Part shown: positions 16,254 to 24,824 of the stretch, in pieces | Layout: the number at the start of each line of letters is the position of its first letter | How positions within the stretch are numbered: position 1 is the first letter of the stretch | NCBI RefSeq assembly: GCF_014200405.1 | Contig: NZ_JACHBQ010000001.1 | Span: 4,278,001-4,342,000 of the forward strand | Direction of reading: 5' to 3' | Length of the DNA: 64,000 nucleotides | Origin: Cryobacterium roopkundense | Lineage (GTDB): Bacteria > Actinomycetota > Actinomycetes > Actinomycetales > Microbacteriaceae | Program-made: the position numbers and the translations under genes | The notes under the pieces: generated by a model | Told to the model about the DNA's origin: nothing | Seen by the model: the letters and a program-made list of their open reading frames with translations, nothing else | The model's database searches: none

Positions 16254-18233
16254 ATGCCCGCGCCGCTTCGTAGCGGAAGCCCGGCCACCGATTTCAGCTT
16301 CGCACTGCTGAACGAATTCGTACGCCTCGGTGTACGCCAAGTTGTGCTGAGCCCAGGCGCGCGCTCCCAGGCCCTCGCGCTGGCCTGCGCGGAACTCGAG
16401 CGGCTCGGCCGCATCTCCCTCCACGTGCGCACCGACGAACGCGGGGCTGGCTTCCTCGCGCTTGGGCTCGCGGTCGAAACCGGGCTGCCCGCCCTCGTGA
16501 TCACCACATCGGGAACGGCAGTGGCAAACCTGCACCCTGCCGTGCTTGAGGCGCACCACTCCGGTGTGCCGCTCATACTGCTGACGGCTGATCGTCCGAG
16601 CGAGCTGCGCGGCATCCGCTCGAACCAGACCACTGTGCAGCCGGGCATCTTCGGGGTGGCGGCGCACCTGTGCGTCGACGTGCCCGCGCCCACTGGCGAG
16701 CCCGACGAGGCCGCGGTAGCCGCGCGGCTCGCCCAGCGGGCAACGGATGCCGCCCTCGGCACCCACACGCTGGCCCCCGGCCCTGTGCAGCTCAATCTCG
16801 CGTTCCGGGAGCCACTGTCCGCGGCCGTGACGCTGCCCGACCTGCCCGACCTGCCCGACCTGCCCGACCTGCCCGACGCCGACGGTGACGTTCCTGATGC
16901 GCCGGACGTGCGGCGCGGGTCGGCCGATGTGCTCGCTGGCGCGGGTGGGCCCGCCGAGTTCTCTCGTGCCGAGGAGGAGTCCCGACGCGGGGGTGTGGCC
17001 GCTGACGGCTCGGCCGAATCAGGCTGGATGAGCCTCGGCGGCGACGCCGCGCAGGACGCCCGCGACAATGCCCAGGACCGTGGGTCGTGGGGCTCCGACG
17101 AGAGCGCCGATTTGGATGACGCCGTGGCCGAAGCCGCACGGGAGCCCGGGCCGCCCGAGGTGCACGCCCTCGTGCAGATCGCGCCCGGACCGCGCACGGT
17201 GGTCGTGGCCGGCCACGGCGCCGGTCCCGAGGCCGAGCACCTCGCCCGCTCCGGCGGCTGGCCGCTGCTCGCCGAGGTGTCGAGCGGAGCTCGCTTCGGG
17301 CCCAACCTCGTCGTCAGCTCCCGGGAGCTCCTGCACGCCGACGACCTCGGCGGCCGTATCGAACGGGTCATCGTGTTCGGGCACCCCACCCTCAGCCGGG
17401 AGGTCCCTGCCCTCATCGCACGCGGTGGCGTGGAGACCATCGTCGTGGCCCCCACCGGCACCGAGTGGTACAACCCCGCGCACGCCGCGCAGACGCTGGC
17501 CCGCACTGTTGAAGCGGATGCGGCATCCGTTGCCGCCGTGGGCACCGCCGCGGCGCGCGAATGGCTGGGACGCTGGGTGATGACGAGCCGCCAGCTGCTT
17601 GCTGCGGAGTCTGAGCGGGAATCGTATCCACTCGACAAGCGCGGCATCTCGAGAGCAGAGCTTGCCGCGCTGCGTGCCCCGCTTACCCGTTCTCTCCTCG
17701 TGGACGCGGTGTGGCGCGCCTCGTGGCCGCACGACCGCCTCGTGCTGGGTGCGTCACGGCTGATTCGTGAGGCCGATCGTCGGGTGCCGGGCAAGAAGAT
17801 CTCGGTTCACTCCAATCGGGGTCTCGCCGGCATCGACGGCACGGTGGCGACCGCGATGGGCATCGCCCTGGCGAGCCAGGCCGGCGCCGAACCCCGCTCG
17901 GCGGGAGTGACGCGGCTCTTGCTCGGCGACCTCACCCTGCTGCACGACGTGGGGTCACTCTTGCTCGCGCCGGGCGAGACCCTGCCGCGGTTGCAGGTGA
18001 TTGTGGGAACAGACGGCGGCGGCACCATCTTCGACGGCCTCGAGGTGGCGTCGACCGCGCCGTCCGCGGCCCTCGACCGGGTTCTGTTCACGCCGCGCCA
18101 CGTCGACCTGGCTGCCCTCGCGGCCGCCTACGGCTGGGAGTACACCCTCGCCGGCACGCGCACGGACCTCGAGCGTGCCCTCACCGGTGTTCCCGTCGGG
18201 CCCAGCATCCTCGAGGTGCCGCTCGCCCGCTGA
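16254..18233 (+). CDS. menD: 2-Succinyl-5-enolpyruvyl-6-hydroxy-3-cyclohexene-1-carboxylate synthase
   Basis: 659 residues, thiamine-diphosphate enzyme adding 2-oxoglutarate to isochorismate. N-terminal block: [30 protein letters not shown] and [21 protein letters not shown]-terminal ThDP/Mg block: [19 protein letters not shown] and [15 protein letters not shown]. It is about 100 residues longer than typical MenD owing to a low-complexity acidic segment (about 195-300) that starts with five copies of Leu-Pro-Asp encoded by an exact 9-bp tandem repeat. Confidence 0.92.
   Translation: MPAPLRSGSPATDFSFALLNEFVRLGVRQVVLSPGARSQALALACAELERLGRISLHVRTDERGAGFLALGLAVETGLPALVITTSGTAVANLHPAVLEAHHSGVPLILLTADRPSELRGIRSNQTTVQPGIFGVAAHLCVDVPAPTGEPDEAAVAARLAQRATDAALGTHTLAPGPVQLNLAFREPLSAAVTLPDLPDLPDLPDLPDADGDVPDAPDVRRGSADVLAGAGGPAEFSRAEEESRRGGVAADGSAESGWMSLGGDAAQDARDNAQDRGSWGSDESADLDDAVAEAAREPGPPEVHALVQIAPGPRTVVVAGHGAGPEAEHLARSGGWPLLAEVSSGARFGPNLVVSSRELLHADDLGGRIERVIVFGHPTLSREVPALIARGGVETIVVAPTGTEWYNPAHAAQTLARTVEADAASVAAVGTAAAREWLGRWVMTSRQLLAAESERESYPLDKRGISRAELAALRAPLTRSLLVDAVWRASWPHDRLVLGASRLIREADRRVPGKKISVHSNRGLAGIDGTVATAMGIALASQAGAEPRSAGVTRLLLGDLTLLHDVGSLLLAPGETLPRLQVIVGTDGGGTIFDGLEVASTAPSAALDRVLFTPRHVDLAALAAAYGWEYTLAGTRTDLERALTGVPVGPSILEVPLAR
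16833..16877 (+). repeat. Five exact 9-bp tandem repeats inside menD
   Basis: CTGCCCGAC is repeated five times, encoding Leu-Pro-Asp x5 at the start of the menD insertion. Repeat number is in frame for any copy change, so slippage would alter length without breaking the enzyme. Confidence 0.9.
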
Positions 18234-18250
18234 GCTCGCCCGCTTTGGGG

Positions 18251-19639
18251 TCAGGGCACGGCCTCGAAGGTGACGGAGGCGTCGATTCCGGAGCCGGGGC
18301 GCGGGGCCAGCGCAGCCGTGGCCCGGCTGGCCCTCGCGAGCTGGGAGACGATGGCGAGCCCGAGTCCGCTGCCGGGGTGATCCGAGGTGGCACGCCAGAA
18401 GCGGTCGAAGGCCCGAGTGCACTCCTCCGGCGACATTCCGGGCCCGTCATCCAGCACGTGCAGGGTGGTGTGAGCCCCGGCCACGGCGACGCGCACCACG
18501 ATCGTGCTGCCGGCCGGGCTCACGGAAAGCGCATTGTCGAGGTAGTTGTCGAGGATCTGCTCCGGGGCGAGTGCCGTGGCGCGAACGGATGCGGCCGTTG
18601 CGCCCTCGTAGACGATCGTCACGTCGGACTCCTGGGCCAGGGCCTGCCACTGCTCCATCCGTTCCTGGGCGACGGAGGCGAGGTCGAGAACCTCCAGCGG
18701 TGCGGAGCTCGCCTCGGTTCGGCTGAGCAGCAGGAGCCCCTCCACGATGTTGCTGAGGCGATCCACCTCGCTCTCTGCAGCGGCGAGCCGTTCGGTAGCG
18801 CCGGCCGGGTCGGTGTGGAGCAGATTCCGCGTGCGCTCGAGGCGGAGGCGCAGGGCCGTGAGGGGGGTGCGCAATTGGTGCGAAGCATCCGCTGCGAAGG
18901 TGCGTTGTTGCTGAATGAGGGAGTTGAGCCGCTCCGCCATGAGGTTGAACGACGTTGACAGTGAGCGCAGCTCCGGCGCGCCGGACGTCTCGTCGGCTCG
19001 TGCGCTGAGATCGCCCTCGGCGAGTCGTTCTGTGGCACCCTGCAGCAGCTTGAGTTGGCGCGTCACCCTGCCGGAGAAGATCAAACCCACGAGCCCCGCC
19101 ACGAGAACCGTCGTGAGCGCCACGAGACCGAGAAGGCGGATCTGGCGACTGACGGCATCCGTCACGACCTGGCTCGGGTAAGTGAGGCGCACGGCGCCGA
19201 GCACGCGGTCGCCGCTGAAGACCGGCACTGTCACGTAGAGCAACTCAGTTTTCACGGTGTCGGAGTAACGCTCTCCCGAGGTGATGCGGCCGGTGAGCGC
19301 CTCCGCGATTTCGGGCCGAGAGGCGTAGGAGGAGCCGAAACTGGACTGATCATCATCGCTCGTGACAACGGCAGTGCCGGCCGTGTCGACGATGACCACG
19401 CGGGCCCCTCCGGCGTCACGGTAGGTGCGTGCGACGGCTGCGAGCGTCGATTCATCCGCAGGCGTAGGGCTTTCGAGAAATTCCTCGCTGCGGCCGGCGA
19501 GCACGAAGGCGTCCCGCTCGAGGGCCGTGACGATTCGGTCGTTCTCGACAGTGCGGAGGTAGGAACTCAGCGGAATGTCCTGCACCAGGAGCATGAGCAG
19601 TGTGACGCCGATGAACGCCGCCATCAGCCGCCACCTCAT
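18251..19639 (-). CDS. Two-component sensor histidine kinase
   Basis: 462 residues. TM1 about 5-25, an extracytoplasmic sensor (about 30-165), TM2 (LLGLVALTTVLVAGLVGLIFSG, about 170-190), HAMP linker, H-box with phospho-acceptor His (ADASHQLRTPLTALRLRLE), N-box (ILDNYLDNALSVSP), G1 (DDGPGM) and G2 (GSGLGLAIV). All catalytic motifs look intact. It overlaps the response regulator stop by ATGA; the regulator, however, carries a nonsense codon. Confidence 0.92.
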   Translation of the reverse strand: MRWRLMAAFIGVTLLMLLVQDIPLSSYLRTVENDRIVTALERDAFVLAGRSEEFLESPTPADESTLAAVARTYRDAGGARVVIVDTAGTAVVTSDDDQSSFGSSYASRPEIAEALTGRITSGERYSDTVKTELLYVTVPVFSGDRVLGAVRLTYPSQVVTDAVSRQIRLLGLVALTTVLVAGLVGLIFSGRVTRQLKLLQGATERLAEGDLSARADETSGAPELRSLSTSFNLMAERLNSLIQQQRTFAADASHQLRTPLTALRLRLERTRNLLHTDPAGATERLAAAESEVDRLSNIVEGLLLLSRTEASSAPLEVLDLASVAQERMEQWQALAQESDVTIVYEGATAASVRATALAPEQILDNYLDNALSVSPAGSTIVVRVAVAGAHTTLHVLDDGPGMSPEECTRAFDRFWRATSDHPGSGLGLAIVSQLARASRATAALAPRPGSGIDASVTFEAVP

Positions 19640-20340
19640 GCCGGCGCCGCCGGAACTATGGGAACCTCGAACCGGAAACCGACACCGCGAACGGATTCGA
19701 TCCAGGCTGGGTTGCCGAGTTTCTTCCGGATCGCGGCGATGTGCGCATCAAGGGTTTTCGTGGTGCCGTACCAGTTTGTGTCCCACACATCGTGCAGGAT
19801 ATCGCCGCGCCGGAAGACAGCCCCCGGGTCGTCGGAGAGGTACACGAGCAGGTCGAACTCCTTCGGCGTGAGGTACACAACCGTGCCGGACAGGGTGACT
19901 CGTTGTGCGCGGGTGTCTATCACGAGGGCGCCGCGGGTGCGTTCAGCGCCATCGGCTTCCGGACCGCTGTCGCCGCCGGCGTGGGCGAAGCGCCGTGAAA
20001 CGGCACGGATCCGGGCCACCAGTTCGCGCATGCCGAACGGTTTGATCACGTAGTCGTCCGCGCCGATCTCGAGGGAGATCACGCGATCGATCTCGTCGTC
20101 GCGAGCGCTCACCACGATGATGGGTGTTTGGCTGGTCAGACGGATGGCCCGGCACACATCGGTGCCGTCCATGTCGGGCAGGCCCAGGTCGAGCAGAACG
20201 AGGTCGGGCTAATACTCGAGCATCGCGTCGAGGCACGCCGCACCGGTGGCCACGCGTCGGCACTCGATGTTGGCGTAGGTGAGGCCGTCAATGATTCCGT
20301 CCGCAACTGACCTGTCGTCTTCGACCAGGAGAACTCGCAT
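19636..20340 (-). pseudogene. OmpR-family response regulator interrupted by an amber codon
   Basis: The full frame runs from ATG 20340 (MRVLLVEDDRSVADGIIDGL) to 19636, 235 codons, with receiver and winged-helix domains (VYLTPKEFDLLVYL... GVGFRFE). Codon 44 is TAG (20211-20209), inside ...LEY-stop-PDLVLLDLGLPDMDG, just before the phospho-acceptor Asp. The only downstream Met that could restart (20172, codon 57) loses that Asp. Everything else in the frame is intact, so this is a recent point mutation, a sequencing error, or requires suppression. Partner kinase overlaps it. Confidence 0.88.
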
Positions 20341-20399
20341 AGGTCAATCATGCCGCCGTGGCGGGCGTATCGGTGCGGTGCGGCGGGGGCGCCCGCGGT

Positions 20400-20455
20400 T
20401 CTTGGACAAGTCTTGGATATCAGACGGGTTAATCTCGGCGAAGCTTTCGTAGCCT
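20400..20455 (+). promoter_or_regulatory. Direct-repeat operator and leaderless promoter, copy 1
   Basis: TCTTGGACAAGTCTTGGAT at 20400-20418 contains TCTTGGA twice at an 11-bp step, the layout of an OmpR-family tandem site. TAGCCT at 20450-20455 ends six nt before the ATG at 20462. The same pair, with 31-32 bp between repeat and -10, recurs at 21450-21506. Confidence 0.65.
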
Positions 20456-20461
20456 CGAATC

Positions 20462-20956
20462 ATGAAGTCGAAAGTCTTGACGATGGTGTCAATTGCAGGA
20501 GTCCTCGGTATCGCCACGGCGGCCATGGTTGTGAACGCGGATACATTCTCCGCGGTGCATTCGAGTTCACTAGGGCGGGCCGCCGACGTGGTTGTTCAGG
20601 CGGTCACAGCTGATCCCCTCCCGGCGTCAGCAGAGCCCGCGGTAGACGCCCCGGCGCCCGCTCTCACCGTGCCCGAGGGTCCGCTCGCACCCGTGCCGCC
20701 GCCCGCTGCGGCCCCGGCGCCGGCAGTCTCGGTGGCCGTGCCGGTGCGCGCCCTTGCCCCCGCAGGACCGGCCGCGGCCGGGACCGCGTCTGCTGCAGCG
20801 GTGCCGCGCGCAGCACCGGTGCCCGTGGCGCCAGTGCCAGCCCCGATCGTGGCGGCACCGGCGCAGCCCATTGACGAGGCCTCCGACGACGACGCAGCTG
20901 AATTCGAGCAGCCCGAGCAACCGGACCACAGCGAGGATCCCGAGCATGACGACTAG
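20462..20956 (+). CDS. Exported Ala/Pro-rich protein with acidic tail (module copy 1, first gene)
   Basis: 164 residues. The N-terminal signal or anchor (MKSKVLTMVSIAGVLGIATA) is followed by a conserved VNADTFS, then about 90 residues of Pro/Ala/Val low-complexity and an acidic C-terminus (about 25 residues ending EDPEHDD). It is paralogous to the gene at 21513: both start MKSK and share SIxGVLGxAxAAMxVNADT. No FMN-attachment motif is seen. It overlaps the next gene by 11 nt. Location is probably the cell envelope; function unknown. Confidence 0.75.
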   Translation: MKSKVLTMVSIAGVLGIATAAMVVNADTFSAVHSSSLGRAADVVVQAVTADPLPASAEPAVDAPAPALTVPEGPLAPVPPPAAAPAPAVSVAVPVRALAPAGPAAAGTASAAAVPRAAPVPVAPVPAPIVAAPAQPIDEASDDDAAEFEQPEQPDHSEDPEHDD

Positions 20957-21425
20957 GCGCAGGCATCCGGCGCGCGGTGCCCGCGTCGTGACGGGGGCCG
21001 CCTGCACCCTCGCATTCGTGGGCATGGTCTCGGGGTTCCAGGTGGCGGCGAGCGCCGACGCGGCGCAGGCGGCGAAGGACTCGGCCCAACGGGCATCCGT
21101 TGCCGTGATCGTGCAGAAAGCCGCCGTCGCGACGGCCGCGCCCGCTCCGGTAGCGGATGCCGTGCCCGTCGTTTCCGAGCCCGCCCCGGCCGCTCCAGCG
21201 CCGGCTGTCCCGATCGCGGCGGTGCCGCAACCGGTGCCGGCCGCCCCGGTGGCGCGGGTCGCGGCTCCTGGGCCTGTGGCCCCGGCCCCTGCGGCTCCGC
21301 CGGCCCCGGCGCCGCCCCCGCCAGCCCCCGTCGCGCCGGCCCCCGCGCCCCCGCCACCCCCGCCGGCCCCGGTCGCGCCGGCTCCCGCACCCGTGCAGGG
21401 CTCGTCGGGAGGGTCCGGCGGTTAG
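20946..21425 (+). CDS. Exported Pro/Ala-rich protein ending GSGG (module copy 1, second gene)
   Basis: 159 residues from ATG 20946. A basic N-terminus (MTTRRRHPARGARVVTGAA) leads into one hydrophobic helix with the motif LAFVGMVSGFQ, then an Ala/Pro-rich stretch (about 100 residues, much PAPAPPPP) and a terminal GSSGGSGG. The paralogue at 21886 shares HPARxAR, VGMVSGFQ and the GSGG end. It may span the wall. Function unknown. Confidence 0.75.
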   Translation: MTTRRRHPARGARVVTGAACTLAFVGMVSGFQVAASADAAQAAKDSAQRASVAVIVQKAAVATAAPAPVADAVPVVSEPAPAAPAPAVPIAAVPQPVPAAPVARVAAPGPVAPAPAAPPAPAPPPPAPVAPAPAPPPPPPAPVAPAPAPVQGSSGGSGG

Positions 21426-21449
21426 CGCCTGCTCGACACCGATCGATTT

Positions 21450-21506
21450 TCTTGGACAAGTCTTGGATGTTCACCGGGTCGGCCTGGAGAGTCGCCTCCG
21501 TAGTCT
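21450..21506 (+). promoter_or_regulatory. Direct-repeat operator and leaderless promoter, copy 2
   Basis: TCTTGGACAAGTCTTGGAT at 21450-21468, identical over 19 bp to copy 1, with TAGTCT at 21501-21506 ending six nt before ATG 21513. Conservation of the repeat and its spacing while the intervening bases differ argues for a functional activator site. Confidence 0.65.
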
Positions 21507-21512
21507 CAAAAC

Positions 21513-21893
21513 ATGAAATCGAAAACGATCACGATCTTGTCCATCGTCGGTGTGCTGGGCCTCGCGTCGGCCGCGATGGCCGTGAACGCCGACACGCTCT
21601 CCTCCCTCGGCACGGGAGCGATCGGCGGGGCCACGGAGGTGATCATTCCCGCCTCCACCGACGTTCCCTCTACCGGGGTGCCAGCCACGGCCGCACCAGC
21701 GATCGCCATCCCGGCGGCCACGGCGGAACCCGAGCTGCCGGCACCGGCCGCGGTTGATGCAACCAGTACCGCCACCCCCTTCTACTCCGACGACGACGGC
21801 TACAACGGCGACGACAACGGCGACGACAACGGCGACGACAACGGCGACGACGGATCAAAACACGAAGAGCAGGAGACCGGGGACGATGACTAA
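21513..21893 (+). CDS. Exported protein with acidic Asn-Gly-Asp-Asp repeats (module copy 2, first gene)
   Basis: 126 residues, MKSKTITILSIVGVLGLASA signal then VNADTLS as in copy 1, a short Ala/Pro region and an acidic tail with four Asn-Gly-Asp-Asp units encoded by exact 12-bp repeats (21804-21851). The acidic tail could bind cations. It overlaps the next gene by 8 nt. Shorter than its paralogue at 20462. Confidence 0.75.
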   Translation: MKSKTITILSIVGVLGLASAAMAVNADTLSSLGTGAIGGATEVIIPASTDVPSTGVPATAAPAIAIPAATAEPELPAPAAVDATSTATPFYSDDDGYNGDDNGDDNGDDNGDDGSKHEEQETGDDD

Positions 21894-22182
21894 GGCAGTC
21901 CACCCGGCTCGCCGGGCGCGCATCGCCACGGGGGTCGTCTCGGTTCTCGCCCTCGTGGGTATGGTCTCAGGCTTCCAGACCGCGGCCACCGCGCAGGCCG
22001 TGCAGGACGCGCAGACACTCGCTGCCGCTGCTCAGGCTGCCGCGGATGCCGCCACGGCACAGGCGGGTGCTGACGCTGCGGCCGCCCAGGCCGCAGCCGC
22101 CCAGAAAGCGGCTACCGCAGCGGCAGCCCTGGCCCGCGTGGGCGCTCCAGTGCAGGCCACCTCGGCAGGGTCCGGCGGCTGA
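21886..22182 (+). CDS. Exported Ala-rich helical protein ending GSGG (module copy 2, second gene)
   Basis: 98 residues from ATG 21886: MTKAVHPARRARIATGVVSV, a hydrophobic helix with LVGMVSGFQ, then an Ala/Gln-rich stretch of about 55 residues likely helical or coiled, ending ATSAGSGG. Paralogue of the gene at 20946 but with the Pro-rich part replaced by Ala-rich helix. It lies 3 nt before apbE, so the module and the flavin genes form one operon. Confidence 0.75.
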   Translation: MTKAVHPARRARIATGVVSVLALVGMVSGFQTAATAQAVQDAQTLAAAAQAAADAATAQAGADAAAAQAAAAQKAATAAAALARVGAPVQATSAGSGG

Positions 22183-22185
22183 CCC

Positions 22186-23175
22186 GTGGCTGACCCCCAG
22201 ATCGCGCGAGACGCAGTCCGTGCTGTCTTTTCCGAAACTAAGACCAGACCGGAGTGCGTCTCGCGTTCCCAGACGCTGATGGGCGGGCGGGCCTCCGTCA
22301 TGCTCGTGGGCGGCGGACCTGCCGCGTTGGCGCGGGTTTTCGCCCTCGCCGACCGCTGCGAGCAGCTGTGGAGCAGGTTCCTGCCCGACAGCGACGTGAC
22401 CCGGCTGAACTGGGCGGAGGGTCGCGCGATCGAGGTCGACCCGCTCACTGTGCGGTTGATCATCGCCATGACAGAGGCAGCCGCACTCACCTCCGGCGAC
22501 TACGACCCCACGCTCCTGCCCGATCTCGTGGCCGCCGGCTACGCGGCATCCGTTCTCACCCCCGACCGCATCACGACGCTGCCGGCCTCGGCGCGTGCAC
22601 CGGGAAACCTGCGCGGCATCGTGATCGACGGCAGCACCATACGGATGCCGCTGGGCACGACGATCGACCCGGGCGGCATCGGCAAGGGGCTCGCCGCCGA
22701 CATCGTGTGCGAAGACGCGCTCGCCGGGGGAGCGTGGGGCGCGCTCGCCGAAATCGGCGGGGACATCGTGGTGGCTGGGCAGGCGCCCGACGACGTGGCC
22801 TGGCGGCTCGGCATCGAAAATCCACTGCGCTTCGCCGAGAACGCAATCGATACCGCGCCCGAGCGCTCCGCCATCGTGCGGCTGGCCTCCGGCGCCCTCG
22901 TCACCTCAAGCCAGCGCAAACGGCGCTGGAGCACGGCGCAGGGTGACCGCCACCATCTCATCAGCCCCCGCACCCACTTGAGCGCACTCACCAGAATTCA
23001 GACCGTTTCCGTGATCGCGGCGACGGGAGCTCGAGCGGAATCCCTGACCAAACCCGGCTTCCTGCGCGACACCACCGAGTATCTCGCCTGGCTGCCCACC
23101 GTGGGCGCCGCCGGCCTCGTGATCGACGACACGGGCACCCTGACCTCTTCAGCGAATTGGAAGAATTACTCATGA
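22186..23175 (+). CDS. apbE: FAD:protein FMN transferase
   Basis: 329 residues. ApbE motifs: MGGRASVMLVGG near the start, LWSRFLPDSDVTRLN, the IDPGGIGKGLAAD signature (TIDPGGIGKGLAADIV), and GGDIVVAGQ. It transfers FMN to Thr/Ser of exported flavoproteins. No DxxSGAT-type substrate is encoded in the window. The GTG start lies 3 nt after the preceding gene and the stop overlaps the reductase start by ATGA. Confidence 0.9.
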   Translation: MADPQIARDAVRAVFSETKTRPECVSRSQTLMGGRASVMLVGGGPAALARVFALADRCEQLWSRFLPDSDVTRLNWAEGRAIEVDPLTVRLIIAMTEAAALTSGDYDPTLLPDLVAAGYAASVLTPDRITTLPASARAPGNLRGIVIDGSTIRMPLGTTIDPGGIGKGLAADIVCEDALAGGAWGALAEIGGDIVVAGQAPDDVAWRLGIENPLRFAENAIDTAPERSAIVRLASGALVTSSQRKRRWSTAQGDRHHLISPRTHLSALTRIQTVSVIAATGARAESLTKPGFLRDTTEYLAWLPTVGAAGLVIDDTGTLTSSANWKNYS

Positions 23176-24691
23176 CCGAGCCGCACCTCTGGTGGTATAT
23201 CTCCCGGGCCAGCGCCATCATCGCGTGGGCGCTCATGACGGCATCCGTTGTGTGGGGCATCTTGCTGTCCACGCGCGTGATGCGTCGCGTCGACAACCCC
23301 GCCTGGCTGCAAGACCTGCACCGTTTTCTCGGCGGCACGATGCTCATCATGGTGGGCCTGCACATGGTGTCGCTGATGTTGGATAAGTGGCTCGCCTTCA
23401 CCCCCGGCGAGGTGCTTGCGCCGTTCGCGACCGACTTCAAACCGCTGCCAGTGGCACTCGGAATCCTTGCCTTCTACCTGCTCCTGGCCATCCAAGGATC
23501 ATCGCTGCTGATGAACCGGCTACCGCGCAAGTTCTGGAAGGGTGTGCACTACTCGAGCTTCGCCGCGCTCATCCTCATCTCGTTCCACGCCGGTTTCACC
23601 GGAACGGACGTCGGCTCCCTCTGGTACAAAATAGTCGCCGTGAGCCTGATCGCCGTGGTGGCCGTTGCGATCATCATCCGCATCTCCACCGGCACCGCCA
23701 CGCGCCCCGCGCGCAAGATCGACGCGAAGAGAGCCGCCCCGGGCGGCGCCTCGCCGGTGCCGCAGCCGGAGAAGCGAGGTCTCGTCGTGGCCAGCGCGAC
23801 GCCGATTGCGGAGGGGGTGCTGGGCATCCGCTTGGAACGCCACGACTGGGCGCCCCTGCCGCTGTGGCATCCCGGTGCGCACCTCACCCTGCACCTGCCC
23901 AACGGTCTTGACCGGCAGTACTCGCTCTGCGGCGACCCGGCCGACCGGCATCACTACGACATCGCCGTTCTGCGCACCGTGGATTCGGAGGGCGGCAGTG
24001 AGTGGATCCATCAGCACCTCGTCCCCGGCATGACCATCGAGGTGTCGGGGCCGCTCAATCACTTCGAGCTCGAACCTGCCCCGGAATACCTCTTCATCGC
24101 GGGCGGGATCGGTATCACGCCGATGAAGGCCATGATCGAGTCCCTGCCCGCACAGCGCGACTGGCGCCTTGTCTACGTGGGTCGGAGCCGTCGTACGATG
24201 GCCTTTGCCGCCGAGCTTGAGAAGCAATACCCGGGTCGGGTGCTCATTCAGGCGAGCGACGAGAACACCCCGAGCCTCAACCTCGACGACGTGATCGGGC
24301 TCGGCGCCGACGAGGTGTACTGCTGCGGGCCGGAGTCGCTCATGAGCGCCGTCGCCGCCCGGGTACCCGCCGAACGTATGCATCTGGAGCGATTCGTTGC
24401 CCTCGAACGAGCCGGCCGACCCGCAGCGCCCGTGCATGTGGAGTGCCGCAAGAGTCGCAAAGCCTGTGACGTTCCGGCCGGGCAGAGCATTCTGGAGGCC
24501 CTCGTGGAGAATGGCCTCCCCGTGCTCGCATCCTGCCGCAAGGGCGTCTGCGGAACCTGCGAGGTGCGCGTGCTGGCCGGCGATCCGGAGCACCTCGACT
24601 CGGTGATGGACGACGATGACAAGGAGTCGCTGCGCATCATGTACCCTGCGTCTCCCGGGCCACGACACCCGCCCTGGTGCTGAACATCTAG
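23172..24691 (+). pseudogene. Ferric-reductase-like flavocytochrome with FAD/NAD and [2Fe-2S] domains, C-terminus frameshifted
   Basis: Readable frame 23172-24683 (503 aa). An N-terminal ferric-reductase-type membrane domain with paired haem histidines (DLHRFLGG, GLHMVS, GVHYSS, SFHAGF) is followed by an FAD domain (RQYSLCGDP), an NAD domain (AGGIGITPM) and a plant-type ferredoxin domain (CRKGVCGTC). After IMYP the frame reads ASPGPRHPPWC and stops. Adding one C at 24643-24645 gives MYPCVSRATTPALVLNI ending at 24691, the family's normal end, including the fourth cluster Cys. So a one-base deletion removes a cluster ligand, or the base was lost in sequencing. Confidence 0.8.
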
Positions 24692-24710
24692 CTGTGCTGA
24701 GCTATCCGGC

Positions 24711-24802
24711 GCATAACTCCTGCAAATCGGGACTGCCCAGCCTGGCGGCCGCGTGATTCCGGGCCCGAACTGGGACCGGCCCAGAATCTGCAGGAGTTAT
24801 GC
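24711..24802. repeat. 14-bp inverted repeat flanking a 64-bp spacer
   Basis: GCATAACTCCTGCA (24711-24724) and TGCAGGAGTTATGC (24789-24802) are exact inverted copies between the convergent reductase and menF. It could be a small mobile (MITE-like) element or an intergenic hairpin; no T tract. Confidence 0.7.
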
Positions 24803-24824
24803 CGGGGGGCGGACGAGGACGCTG

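Noticed and set aside
19636..20172. Functional truncated response regulator starting at Met 20172
   Set aside because: The start would remove the phospho-acceptor Asp, and no ribosome site precedes it; a nonsense-mutated full gene explains the sequence better.
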